Source of the DNA: Powellomyces hirtus
Taxonomy: Eukaryota; Chytridiomycota; Chytridiomycetes; Spizellomycetales; Powellomycetaceae
Length of the DNA: 64,000 bases
Assembly: GCA_025526995.1 (NCBI GenBank)
Contig: JAHLKG010000001.1
Coordinates: forward strand, 682,001 to 746,000
Reading direction: 5' to 3'
Part shown: positions 11,398 to 23,294 of the stretch, piece after piece
Position numbering within the stretch: position 1 is the stretch's first letter
How the letters are laid out: every line of letters begins with the position of its first letter
The notes under the pieces: generated by a model
The model's database searches: none
What the model was told of the DNA's origin: nothing
The model's input: only the letters and a program-made list of their open reading frames with translations
Translations under genes and position numbers: made by a program

Positions 11398-14300
11398 ATG
11401 CCTGCTTCAAGCAGCGGACCTTATCCCCGGGAATGGCGGCCAGCAATGGAAAGACTGCGACATCTGATTAACCGGATTAGTGAGCTACGACTGCAGGGTC
11501 AGCAAGTGGAAGGTAGTGAGACGAACAAGCGACTTTACATTCTTGCTCGCAGCAAGAGTTCATCTAAAGAGAATTGCTTGTAGCTGAGCTGTGCGAAGCG
11601 ACTGAGCTCGTCAACGTGTTTCTGGACGCCAACGCTGGCTTCTTGGTAAGCGAGGATCCTTGCAAAAGACTCGTTCCACATTTTAAAGAGTGCTGATGTC
11701 TGCAATCTTAGCACCCGCAAGTGTTTCGGGAAGGACTGGCGGGGCTGACTTTTTTGTGCAAGAATATCGAGTTCGGAACCGTCAAGAACAAGCTTGAACA
11801 TGTGCGCATCGCCTATTCACATTTAAAGTGCATACGCAGGATGTTGAAGCTGACCACAAAGAGATTTTGCCTCAGGGAAAGGGACCTATCATCCGTCTGC
11901 TGGAATTGCTGCGAGTCAAACCTGATGCGGCTTCTTCTACTTCGATCTCTTTCACATGTCGTATCCTGAAGTGTCTGAATTCCTGCCTTGATAATCCACA
12001 CATCATGGAATGGGTTCTTGCCCTCTCCGAAAACCAAATCATCAATTCGACATCTCTGCAGGAGCTCGCTTTGCCTCAGCAACAGAATATTACCCCATTC
12101 GAGCTGTACATCCAGCCCATGCTTCGAGTTGATCAGAAATTGCAAATCCTGAGATTATTAGACTCCACGACAAGAAAAGTGGCTATGTATCGAGCCTGTG
12201 CAAAAATACAAGATACCGTTGCCGGATTGTTACAAATCGAGGATTTGGACAAATTGGAGGATGATATTGGTAGGTGCACATCGCCTTTGAACACAAATTT
12301 TGGATGCATCTCACATTCCTCTCAGATCGTTGCACCCGTTCGCTGCTACTCTTGGCCTCCGCGGAAGTCTTGTCGGTTAACGCAGATCCAGATGCATGCA
12401 AGGAGTCGACTATCATTTCAAGAGAGATTCTCAATCTTGAATATTTGACCGCTTTGAAGACTATGGAATGCATCGGCACACTCCTTGGCTCCGTAGAGTC
12501 ACTTCCTATTACCGCGGTGACTCAAATGGCTATTCTAGCGAGCGTAGCAAAGTTCTCTTCCACCATGTTACACAGAGTGGAGACCGTCAACTGGCTGTTT
12601 CCTCCCGGTATCGGAAACGGCAAGAGCGTCGTCGCCCCTGCCCAACCCGTGGCGTGGTTGTATGAATGGTGCAGCACCTTTGGAATCGACCTTGGACGGT
12701 ACCTCTCCCTCATCGGGCTACCGACGGACTGGCCTCACGAAGCCATGGGAATCTTTGATATTCTGTCGTTCAACGACAAGGAGATCATCAGGCTATGTTT
12801 TACCGCCAAGGAGATTGTTTGCATGATGGCGCAGCATTTCAAAGCCACATTGACTGTGCGAAAACTCAAAGTTATGCTCGATCGGACTGACCACCGTAGT
12901 CAATCGCTACAAGGGCCTCGACAGCTTCTTCACACGTTGAGGACTATGCTGGGATCAAATGTAGGCCAACAAGCGGTAGCCTCGGCTCTGGAGATTGATG
13001 ATGGGATTCTCCCGCTTGTGCAGTATTGTCTGCCTACCTTGGGGTCTTCCTCCTCGGATTCTCTCCCGCAAAAGTTGGTGCACCTGGCAAGTGAAACCCT
13101 CGATACAGTTTGGCGAAGCAACATCAACTTATCGATACCGAAAGCGACCTTGGATGAATACTCTAGTGGCATGGATGACACGAAACTCCTTGGAGACCTC
13201 CTACCGTCTGCAGACCTCGTCATAATGTACGAAACTCATGGAGTTTCGGGTATCGTGCCAATACTGAGCCGACAACGCCGAGAGAAACTCCGAGATGTCA
13301 GCCAAATATCTCAACTGCTGGTTTCCATTCGAGTTTTGATCAAGGCTTGCGATCAAGACAACAAATTTGGTGATATCATCAGCTACGTTGACGATCAGGA
13401 GCTCGTCACGAGTCGTGGAACACTTGCGGAAGCCAGCGTACTTACTGTACTTTTGGAGCTTCTTGGAGATTGCTCTGACGAACTGGCGAGCATGGATGAC
13501 AAATACTTGCCGGATCAAGTACTGGACCCGAATGAAGAGAAGCCTTCCCTTGGCCAACAAGTTGTCGAAGACAAACTAGATGCGATTCGCATGAAGCATT
13601 CCTTGCTTCAACTGCTACTTCTTGGTATGACTCTACTACGGAAGATCGTATCTGGATACGACGCCAGTCTTTATCCGCAAAGAGCAGCTTATGCCAAGCT
13701 TCCACCTGTTCTTCACGTCTCCAGTACCGGCTTCACTCCTACGCTCCTCGATCCGGAAGATGCTTCGCAGCGGCAACAGGCCAGCTGTTCATGGGGTCGG
13801 CCTTCGAGCCCACTTTTTGCTGTCCCGGCGATTTTGATCAGAATTCTGCACACGGTGGAAGGCGGATGCGGTGGTGCTGGCTATGAGAAACTCACGAGAC
13901 GCGGTCGCTTGTTACAACCCCTTGCTCGCGATGTCACACAGACCTTGCGGGATTTTGCCACTGCTGTCGTATTGCATTCCAAAGCGAATGATGAGTTTCC
14001 TGGCCAGGTGCTTATAGCTGACCAGGGTAAACGCAATGGAAACAGCGGAGGGCAGCCGTGGGTACTTGCTCCAAAGCTTATGCTTCCTCTTGGGGCGTTT
14101 GTGCGAGCTGTTCTCGACACTATTCTTCACGAAGATCCACAGATGCTGGTCACTGGAATCAATGCCCTGCATGACCTCCTTCCGTCTGACAAGGAAATGC
14201 TTTTAGTGTCGTCGAAGGAGTCAATGTTCATTGAGGAAACAGATGGATGTGCGCTTACCGGATCTCGAGAAACTGATAGATGGCTTGTCTGTCGGTACTG

Positions 14301-15513
14301 GCAGGAAGGTCTTTGCTCCCTCCGCAATGAGTTGAGCAAAATATTGCGATTGGTCGCGTCAACGTCATCCGTATTGCTATACGAGTCTGCTGTTTCCTTC
14401 TACTCGAGACTGCTTGAAATGGACGGATATGGTCACGCCTCTCCCGACGACAGACAGGACACTGAGCTCGCACATAGCATTGTAGGTGTTCTGTTGGACG
14501 AGATCAGGCGAACCTGCAAGAGCGATAAAAGTACTGGCAGCAGTGGTGGCGAGACTCTGAAGTTCGAGGAAGCAAGACTTGGGCATCCGGTACCCGAGAG
14601 CGACCAGAGCGCTGTGGCAGAGACCGGCATCAAAGTCGAAGGGGACACATCAGAGAAGGTGAATGTCAGCTCGGACTACGCAGGTCTCGCAAACAACGCA
14701 ACTCGCATCTCGCAAAAACTTCACCTCCTGCAAGCTGTGACGCGATCTGAAGGAGGAACTCGTACCCTGCACGAGCTTAACGCAGAACGCGGTCGCGTCT
14801 CGGATCTCCTACTGGATGTCCTTGGTAATTTTGGTGATTATGAAGATGTTTCGGGAGTGTGCAGGCCACTTCTGGCAACGTTGATGACTTCATTGCCTCT
14901 GGATTGTCCTCCTCGCTTGGCGGCAACCCGATATGAATTCCAATATCAAACTCAGACGAATGGACACATGCAGATGGATATATCGCAGGCAGCGTATACG
15001 GATAACACACCAGACTCAAGCGTGATGGACGGTCTCCAAGGCTTGCATCCCATGCAACTGGCAAAGGATACCGGGCTACACACAGAGGCAGCCTCAACGG
15101 ATGATCAGAATATGCATACGATCCACAAGAACGGAAGTGATGATCTTCCTGCAAGTGGGGCAAACGACACAAGCAAGCGACGTAGAGTGGAAAGCAAGGG
15201 ATCGAGAGAGATAGGTAAAGCTTTGTTCGCATGACTTGCTGTCTTTGTGTGGTGGGTAAAGAAAAAAACTTGGTACCAATGACGCTTCCGAAATAATCTC
15301 TACCCTTAGCAGAACCACCACGTTTCGAATGCCACCCGCCGCCGGTGCCTCTCTCGAACCTACACACGCTTCTGTCCGGATTCGAGTTTAGCACTTCATT
15401 GGCGCCTGGGACGATTCCAACTCCGAGGACGCTATTGCAAGGCGGTGTCACGTCGTCCCAGTCCACGCAATTTCAGGGCACACAAAACGACAAACGAGAT
15501 CAGGAAACTGCTT

Positions 15514-15553
<40 letters not shown>

Positions 15554-16046
15554 CGTGACAGGAGCGGTCGCCCTATCACCCCTGAACGGGGGTGCGCCGG
15601 GCTACAGACAATACGTCAAAGACGAGTTCCGCACGTCGCATCAAACGAAACGAAAAATGAATGCTAGCCGACCGCCTAGTGTGCACGTTGATAGGTTCGG
15701 ACGTATTCCTCAAGTATCGTCCCCTCTGCTACAACAACAACAGCAACAGCAAGCGCAAACTATCCAGCATCAACCTACAACACCCCTTGAATCGCATGGG
15801 GAATACGATGTGGGGCCACCCATGTTCCTTCGTCCCTCACCTGTAGGGCTCTGGCCAGCTGGAGCACTCCGCAACTGGGAACCTTGGGATGCCGCTGCAG
15901 CAGCTGCAGCAGCGGCGGCGGCGGCGGCAGCAGCCGGTACAACCGATCCTTCACGCGTTCCTCCACCTCATTTCCCGTCGCAGCATCCTCACCACCAGCA
16001 ACCATGGTCGTATCCACCGACTTTTTACGGCTGGTGGAACGCGTAG
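11398..16046 (+). CDS. Virilizer (VIRMA-like) subunit of the m6A mRNA methyltransferase complex
   Basis: Virilizer is the large scaffold of the nuclear MIS/MACOM complex that directs METTL3-type m6A writing. Proposed exons: 11398-11497, 11584-11645, 11712-about 11780, 11840-12269, 12326-15214 and 15310-16046, about 1,430 residues in phase; the third exon's 3' border is the least certain. Most of the protein is an alpha-solenoid, e.g. HTLRTMLGSNVGQQAVASAL and the FVRAVLDTILHEDPQMLVTGI block. The identifying mark is the C-terminal motif RPPSVHVDRFG (about 15668-15700), matching the RPPSMHVDDF segment that I recall as characteristic of animal and plant Virilizer, here also preceded by Lys/Arg. 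The tail is low complexity, with poly-Ala and poly-Gln. The family call rests mainly on this motif plus solenoid architecture and length. Confidence 0.78.
15514..15552 (+). repeat. CAG/GCA trinucleotide tract coding poly-Ala
   Basis: About thirteen near-perfect CAG units, read in the GCA frame as Ala. A second, less pure tract at about 15891-15935 (GCA/GCG/GCT) codes another poly-Ala of about 16 residues. Both are in the last exon of the Virilizer gene. Confidence 0.85.
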
Positions 16047-16342
16047 GGATGCCATTCTTGATCATCCTAGGTCTTGTGTTTTTCTCGCTATCCCTCTGCT
16101 CCTATTTTGTATGACACCATAACTGCCTATTATGTTGTGTGTAAATACCGTAGTTTTCAGTCTTCCGTGCAAATAGTCGATACGGTTTTGCTTCATTGCG
16201 CCCAAAGCTTCCACACTTTTTCAAACATCCTTAAGGCAGCCTCAACCTGCATGGTATCACACAATGAACTCGACTGCCAAATGAATGAAATATGGAATTT
16301 CTGATATGTGATGTTCCCAGCTATTTACACGAGTATTTTGAA

Positions 16343-18298
16343 TCACAGGGGTACAGAAGCATTGTCAGGAGGGAGTGTGTCGTAGTTAGTGGGTGCACCC
16401 GGCTGCTGCATGTTCTGCAGATGTGTTTCCAATCGAGATATCCGGCGCTGGTCGTCCTCGATGATGGCGTGCATTGTCTGGTAGACCTTGTCGGCTTCGA
16501 CTGCATAGCTTTCGTACTGCGCCTAAAATGCAACAAAAAAGGGAGGTTTTGTTATTACAAATGTATTCGTATAGATCCTGACACAAGGACGCCTGACAAG
16601 ACACGATAAAAAAAAGCACAAACCTTCAAGGTCAACAGACGATGAATTTCCGCTGTAGCCGATTCCAGATCAGCGGGCGAGTCCACGTCGCGGAAGACCG
16701 TCAAGATAGGGGACGGTTGGGGAGGTATAGCTATTGACGCCAAGCGGGCTTGCCAGAGCAGTCGGTCTATTTCCGCAATCTGCCCATCCGCGGTGGTGGG
16801 TACATCCGATTGCGCTTTCTCGCGGGCTTGGGTGAGTTCCGCTTCCAGTTGCGCGTTGCGAGCGCGAAGACGGATGACGTCGGCCGCAACGGAACGAGCG
16901 GCTGAGAGTTCCGTCTGCATTCTTTGCATGTCCTCTGCAATTTCATCGGCATGGTGTTTTGAGGTTCGTGATTCCGAACGGTTGGTTATAGTTCCTGAAG
17001 TTTCACTCGCACCCGCGGCGCGGGCGGCTTCCGAAATGGCCTCGTTTTCCTGACTGAGTCTGGTAATTTCCGTGATGGCAGTGTTGAGTTCCTCCTGTAG
17101 CAGAGAAATCTTCTGTTCCATAGCTACGGTATCCACCGCGTTGCGAGATTGTTGATCCTGACTGTCGCGATCACCACTGTAAGTTGATTCCCCACCATCC
17201 GCCATCCGACGTTGCAACTGAAACAGCTGCGATTGGACTTGTTGAAAGTGCGCCAGTGGTACGAATTCCGGATTCGGCCGATGCTGATGATGGTCTGGAT
17301 TTGAGGATGGGTGCGTGCCAGACGACATGGAAGATGCATTTGAAATGATCGAGTCCCGTTTGGCATAGATGTCACCGGGTGGTGAAACTAGAAAAACGGC
17401 AAGGGTGAGCATTTCATGCAGACCTGCTAATGAGTCGGTCTATTCCTTATGCTTACCCGGCTCACCATCATACATGGACGGATGGACCATCATGGACTGT
17501 CTATGACTCCCTGGTCCGCCTGATGGGAAGCCCGGAGATGGCCCTCGGTTCGGCGGTTGAAGCGATTGAGGCGGGAGGAGATACGGATGCCCGTTCTGAT
17601 GAGCGGGGGGAGGCATCATGGATGCTCTATGGGATTGTACTGGCGATGCACCTGAAGATGAGAATGATCGCATCGGATCAGTACGCAATTGGACAGGCAT
17701 CGCTTTGACTTCTCTGCTCAGACGCAAATGCATGCAATGGCTCTTTGAGCTCCGTTCAGATCTAAAATCCTGCAACAACCAATGCTCATATCAGAACACC
17801 AGCTGGCCGCATTCCATCTCGTTCAATCCATCGCCCCAATACTCTCAAAGCAGACAATATCGGACAGGGACCCTTTCCGTTTCAGCGAGCCCACAGGAGC
17901 TTGCAACAATTCTCATCTAGCAAGATTGGTTAGCTTTTCCTACCTGGTATATACTGCTGCTGCACTGGCGGCGGCGGACCGTGCGAGACCGGAATGGGCC
18001 GCGGCTGCTGATGCATCACAAACTGCAGAGGTTGTCGGTAATACAGAGGTGGAGGGTATTGCCCAGGATAAGGTCTGAGTGGTAAGGCATTGTGTCCCTG
18101 GGGTTGCGGGTGCTGATAGTACGGCTGCGGTGGTGGCGGGTACCCAGGTCTACTGGGAGTAGGATGAGCGTGCGGATGCTGGACATGGTGTTGCGGTGGT
18201 GGGGGCCTCTGGTACGGAGGTGGGTGGGTTTGGGAGACGGAGGCTGTTCGTTGCGGGTACCATTCCTGATCGTCTTCTTGTTGTCGTCTGTTGTCCAT
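16343..18298 (-). CDS. Pro-rich, coiled-coil hypothetical protein
   Basis: ATG at 18298-18296 begins a Pro/Gln/His/Tyr-rich exon of about 118 codons (PPPYQRPPPPQHHVQHPHAH and similar). Further exons lie at about 17769-17455 (Ser/Pro-rich), 17384-16624 (coiled coil) and 16523-16343 (end). The coiled-coil part has heptads (MEQKISLLQEELNTAITEI, RLRARNAQLEAELTQAREKA), and the last exon adds another short helix (DDQRRISRLETHLQNM) before VPL and the stop. The first intron border is uncertain: GTATAT with acceptor TTTTAG keeps phase, whereas the more canonical GTAGGA does not. No catalytic domain is visible. A disordered N-terminus with a C-terminal coiled coil suggests a scaffold or RNA-granule/cytoskeletal adaptor, but I do not recognise it. 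Confidence 0.7.
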
Positions 18299-18660
18299 CT
18301 TGCCGAGTTACGCGGGATCTCTGCCGCAAGCTGGAACACAATGTTGTTGCCTTCTGACGAACCCTCGACAAAGATCGTCGTTGGTCACAGTAGCTCCATC
18401 GACCGATATAAGATCGATTGCAGAAGGCAGATATAGTCGATATTGAACAAAATGCTAGAACGGTTGACGGTTGAGTACACAAGTGACGTGAACGAGTACA
18501 ACCGCCACCGTTGTTTCACAAGACATTAATTACAAACAAAGATAAGGTACATATGTGTAATGGAGCAAATCATCGGCAATGCAAATTCATAAAGCATAGC
18601 ATCTCTGCATAATATGTACATGTCATGTCCTTCTTTGCACAGTGAAACAGTATAGGATAT
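18299..18660. other. Intergenic spacer between SEC13 and the coiled-coil gene
   Basis: About 360 bp between two minus-strand genes: the promoter of the coiled-coil gene and the 3' UTR of SEC13. Nothing else is seen. Confidence 0.5.
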
Positions 18661-20245
18661 TTATTGCCCAGGGGCTGGAACACTCGAGACATCACCGCTC
18701 TCCCCGCCTATCATTGCCCACTCGCCCTCCAAGTTCTCTTTCCACAAAGTAACCTTGTTGTCCCCGCAGCTGACCGCGAGAATGTTGCCACTGGTGCTCC
18801 AGCTAACCCGCCAAACAACGTCCGGGAACGCATCGCGTTTGAGAATGCGCTTTGTCCATCCGTGTTGTTGATGTGCGTGTTGTTGTTGCTGACTTGGTGC
18901 GGCGGAGGCATTGGCAGGGTTGCTAGAGTCCTGGATCCAGATCACAACAGTCTTGTCTTGCGAGCACGACGCAAGATATGTAGTTGGGAGACCGATGTTG
19001 GGTGCAAAGGCGATGTCGCGAACCCAGTCCGTGTGTCCTTCCAGGGTGGTTTCTTCTATCCAGGAATTCGGAGAAGAAGGGTCCTGCCTCCAAATTTTGA
19101 TCAAATTGTCACATCCAGCCGTTGCGAATCGCTTTTGCAGGTTAGGCGGAGCTGAGCCGGTGACTTGGATCAAGGTGCCGGGCGTGGTAGATGGCGCCCA
19201 GGTCACGGAGTTGCATCCGATCGAGTGAGCTTGGAACGAGATAGTGTCCCAGGTCCCGTCTTCTGTGAACATGATCAAACGCATGATTGAGTTCAACGTT
19301 TTCAAGGTGATATCTAGCTTTGGAAGAAGGCATGTGTCCTTCATCTGATAATGTTCCGCAGGTACCTTTGCACGAAGACAGAGAGACCTTTCCATCCGAA
19401 GAGGCAGCAGCCAGAATCAAGCCGAATTCATGCGGGGCCCATGCGATAGAGTTTACTGACAATTGCGGAAAGAGCTCCCGTTAAAAGATGGGCAGGTTAC
19501 GTTGAGCTTCCGGCTTCGCGTTACCTGAGGCGGTATGCGTCGAGTGTTCCCACACTCTCGCCCAAGCGCCGTTCATTTCTTTCCAGACAGCAACTTTGGA
19601 ATCGTAGGAGCAAGACGCCAGCACGTTGCCGTACTTTGGGTGTGCCCATGCAACCTGCCAAACGGGGCCTTCGTGTCTGCAAGTATGTCGGATTAGCGAA
19701 AGGTCGCCACGTCCAGCCATCTCGTGTCAAGCATTGAGCGTACCCTCGTAGTGTGTCCACGAGACGGTGAGTCTCTCCATCTATTTCGTATATTTTGATT
19801 GTGCGATCTGAGGAGCATGTCGCCAGTCTCTTCCCGTAGTAATCAATCTGAGCATCGTGCTGTTCGTTGCGTGTCCCCGATGTGCATGACATAGAAAGCG
19901 ACAGAGTCATAGAATAGGTGACATCAAGCATCGACGGAAGCAGTGGAATGATTTGAATAGAAAGTCCGGTTGATCGCAGTGGAGGTATAGAGAGGAATGA
20001 AGTGAGAATACGTTACAGGGCGACAACTCGCGCCACGCAGCAAAGCTGGGGTAGCCAAAGATAATGGATGACGATACATTACGATCAAGTCCTCGTGCTG
20101 TGTGTCGAAAGTTGTTACCGCCCCTGTAGCCTACATAAGAGAGGTGTCATTGTGAGTTCCGGAGTACGGCGCGATGTTTGCATGTTCCACAGTATGGACA
20201 GTAGCGGAAGGACCTGTACGCAACAAATGAGGATATGCATACCAT
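18661..20245 (-). CDS. SEC13: SEC13, WD40 subunit of COPII coat and nuclear pore
   Basis: Sec13 is a six-bladed WD40 propeller that pairs with Sec31 in COPII and with Nup145C-type partners in the nuclear pore. Six exons splice exactly in phase: 20245-20243 (only the ATG), 20130-20083, 19859-19744, 19676-19525, 19455-19366 and 19262-18661, giving 336 residues, near the usual length. Diagnostic segments in order: [20 protein letters not shown] (DAQIDYYG), [55 protein letters not shown] with [56 protein letters not shown] and [12 protein letters not shown] Gln/His-rich insertion lies in blade 5/6 (about 18850-18900). The start is chosen because Met-Ala-Thr-Gly precedes the conserved block after a one-codon first exon. 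Confidence 0.96.
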
Positions 20246-20888
20246 CTTGTGATATTGGGGCAGATCTTTCTCGGAAAAGCGAGACTAGCTTAATGAGTAG
20301 AAAACGACAGGTCCCCTTCTATGCCCTTCCGTGATGCCAACGTCAAAGTCGACTTGTTCAGACGCGGCAGGCGGCCAGTCCGACGGACCACGTCGACGCA
20401 TGTGGATCGAATCAGTCATTGCTTTCTGGATCAAATCACTAATCCTGCACTCCATCCAGTCCTTCTACATGTATAGCCAGGTCATGTGTTACCCAGCGCT
20501 CGGTACCGTGAGTTCTGATGACAGCGAATGACAAAGTGCCAAAGAGTCATTTGCCGCTGTGTCAACAGGAAAAAAAAAGAACGCTAGGGTAGGGTACAGT
20601 ACACGTAGACAAACTTCCCAGTCATGTCAGATCAGCGGGTGGGAAGCTCCACGCCTTCTATTCCCTTCCTTTCATTTCCGTTCCACACGTGAGAAAAAAA
20701 AAAGAACATGCGTGAGTCAACCTGGCACGGGTTGCCTACGGTGTGTGTGGCATACATTGTGATGCTGTCGATAATATGTGACAGGATGTTATGTGATGTA
20801 GGTGTACGTCTGTGTCATCATCAATAACACGAGTAAATCGTGTTGAGGATAGAGGTGGAAGGGAGAGACGCGTCCCTAGCGCCATCTA

Positions 20889-20896
20889 GAAATTTC
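20889..20896. promoter_or_regulatory. Heat-shock-element-like GAAnnTTC
   Basis: The palindrome AGAAATTTCT contains GAA-AT-TTC, the core inverted pair bound by heat-shock factor, about 200 bp upstream of the TATA box of the small-HSP gene. Additional imperfect GAA/TTC units (GAATTC at about 21039, TTCCAGA at 21069) lie closer. Confidence 0.5.
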
Positions 20897-21088
20897 TCGA
20901 CCACTCCTGACGTGTCTGGCAATCCTGGAAATCACACATCACGCTCCTTCACGTGGAAAAAAGAACCCCGTTGCAAAGACCACAGTAGTCACAATGACAT
21001 GATTGAACCCACACTAGAATTTGCAAGAGTCTCCTAGAGAATTCCAAGCACAGCCTCCCTTTGTGAGGCAAACAGTCTTCCAGACGGT

Positions 21089-21095
21089 TATAAAA
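21089..21095 (+). promoter_or_regulatory. TATA box of the small heat-shock protein gene
   Basis: TATAAAA 170 bp upstream of the ATG at 21265, just after TTCCAGA; typical of stress-induced fungal genes. Confidence 0.65.
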
Positions 21096-21264
21096 GGCCG
21101 CCCACTCTCGCCCAGCTCCTTCCTCTCCAGAAATCACATTCTCATTAATGCTTTTCACAAAACTCACACAACACGCGAAGCCTCTCATCTGTACGGCTAC
21201 TCGACGACCTTCCAAAGCTTTCATTTCTACCACTCCTAAAGCACTCGTATCCACCACTCCTAAA

Positions 21265-21836
21265 ATGGCCAACCTCTGGAGCTCCGTCTTTGCAGAGTAA
21301 GTATACCTCATTTTCCTTCTCGCGCTTCGGCATGTGGAACAGCCCCGTAACCTGTGTATATCGACTTTATTCCTCCTTATAGCCCCATTTTCAACGAAGT
21401 TCGCGACCCACTCACGCGCGACCCGGTCATTGGTCGCTGGCTCTTTGCCCCCACCGACGACCGTGCTCTGACCACTACCAATCGCGGCGATGCTCAGAAC
21501 CCGAACCAACTGCGCGTTCCTCGCGTCGACATGACCGAGAATGACAAGGCGTACGTTATCAAGGCTGATTTGCCCGGCCTCCAGAAGGGCGACGTCAAGA
21601 TCCACGTCGAGGACAACATGCTCACTCTCGAAGGGGAGCGCAAGAACGAACGCGAGGAGAAGACTGACCGCGGTCTCATTATCGAACGCTCTTTCGGCCA
21701 CTTCCGCCGCTCTCTCCGTCTTCCTGTCGACGCCGAAATTGAAAAGTGCACCGCTCGCATGGAAAACGGAGTTCTCCAGTTGGAGCTTCCCAAGAATCCC
21801 GCTCGCGAGCAGCGCAAGCAGATCGACATCCAGTAA
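21265..21836 (+). CDS. Small heat-shock protein, Hsp20/alpha-crystallin family
   Basis: Hsp20 proteins are ATP-independent holdases that keep unfolding proteins soluble. Two exons, 21265-21296 and 21383-21836, join in phase 2 and give 161 residues. The N-terminal arm (MANLWSSVFADPIFNEVRDP) is family-typical. The alpha-crystallin domain starts with VPRVDMTENDKAYVIKADLP, continues through the conserved LTLEGERK and RSFGHFRRSLRLP, and contains ENGVLQLELPK, which corresponds to the A-x-x-x-n-GVL signature. The C-terminus is short (QRKQIDIQ) with an I-x-I-like tail (IDIQ). Upstream TATA and heat-shock-element-like sites fit heat induction. Confidence 0.95.
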
Positions 21837-23294
21837 GGCCCCCTGCATCCATTGAGCACAGCATCTTCGAGCAGTATATCGATGTCCCCCTTTCTTAGTT
21901 TCCCCGCCAAGGCGAAGCTCTAGTGTCCTTGTTTTTGGTTGAAGTTATCCCACTGTATATACGCTGTGCAAATACCTCCTAAATATATCAATATACCATT
22001 TTGTATAAGTTCTGTTCTCCAAATTCTATGATGGCGCATGAATTCTCGCTGTTGCTCTTTTGGTTGCAAAATCGCCAATTTTGAGCATTCCAAACCACGT
22101 CACGGTTCGGATATCATACTTCTAGATATCTTTACCACACGTCAGCCCTACACTCATTGTGCCTACTTTTGCCGAAACCTGGCAAAACCCTCAGGGATTT
22201 CTCAGCTATGTGTATGTATCATATATCACTTTCACTGATGAGAATATAGAATTCTGCTGAATGGCCGCTCACAACCTCGGCACAACAAAAGATGTGATCT
22301 TCATCGTTCTGTTCTTTGCATCAACAGATGAGTTTCAACACATTCGGAGACCAGAGTCTCCGCCATACTCCTGCCTGAGTAATCGACCTTCTCACAAGGA
22401 TGGTTGGCGTGGTGAATCAATATAGTCAACCTTCTCACAAGGATGAATGACGTGGTGAATCAACAACACAGTTGTGAAGGCTGTTGTGTCTTGGAGGCGG
22501 AGAAGGACTCTTCTCGCGTGATGGCCGGTCGGGGAGCGTGCCACCGTTCATTGACGACACATGTGGTGACGCCCACCTAGCCAGTCAACGGGAAGGCATT
22601 CAACAGCAATTGCCAACACTCTATTCTGAGTAGCGGAGATTTTTTTTTGGCCAAACCCACCGCGTCGGAACATGCCAAAGAGGCGCAGCATGAATAGCGT
22701 GCGCCACAAACCCGCGTTCTCCGACTTTCAACAACCTATTCAATGTGGCAGGCAGGACACAAATCCCCTATCAGGCGGCAGCCTGTGTACTTAAGTTTAT
22801 TCTGACCACATGACAGGAATTTTGAGGGATACATGTAATAATCATTCCGTAAGTTTTATTGCGCAATCAGGAAAGAACGAGGGTCGGGAGAATACAAAAG
22901 GAGCTCGGCCCCAATCCCCCCGGCCCCGCTCTTGCTCTTCTCTATCCCCCAACCATCCCTGCATAATCGCAAGCACTTTCGGCCCTCCTTTGAAACACCC
23001 ACTTTCAACACCAATCGAAAGATTTTCCCTCCATCAAGGGCTCAAGGCACAGCGCAAGCATCGGCTGTTTGAAACTTTTTTTCTGGTTTCTGTATTCGTC
23101 CTTTCTCTGTCTCTATGTTGCGTGGATCGCACACCCTCTCCCCCGCTACCACCGTACGCCAAACATTGACCGCACCAGGCGGATGTCTGGGCTGTTTCTC
23201 GTTTTTGGTGCGTAGCAAGCACCGCCAGAAGAGGTCCACCGCCACCACGCCCCCTCGTCACCTCAGCCCCGCCATCGCCCTCAAGAATCGCAAA
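21837..23294. other. Intergenic region upstream of the RVxF protein gene
   Basis: About 1.45 kb between same-strand genes. It contains an imperfect 43-bp direct repeat (22384-22472) and pyrimidine-rich sequence from about 22900. An open frame at 22810-23169 has no recognisable content and runs into the likely 5' leader. Confidence 0.5.
22384..22472. repeat. Imperfect 43-bp direct repeat
   Basis: CCTTCTCACAAGGATG begins at 22387 and again at 22430; each copy is followed by a GACGTGGTGAATCAA or GGCGTGGTGAATCAA segment. Two copies only. Confidence 0.75.

Larger units (their letters stand above)
20246..21264. promoter_or_regulatory. Divergent SEC13 / small-HSP promoter region
   Basis: About 1 kb between divergent genes. 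It holds a heat-shock-element-like site and a TATA box on the HSP side (listed separately) and no credible open frame. Short A-runs at about 20570 and 20695 are the only simple sequence. Confidence 0.5.

Noticed and set aside
20949..21848. 299-codon minus-strand ORF opposite the Hsp20 gene
   Set aside because: Covers the Hsp20 coding sequence in antisense; no recognisable domain.
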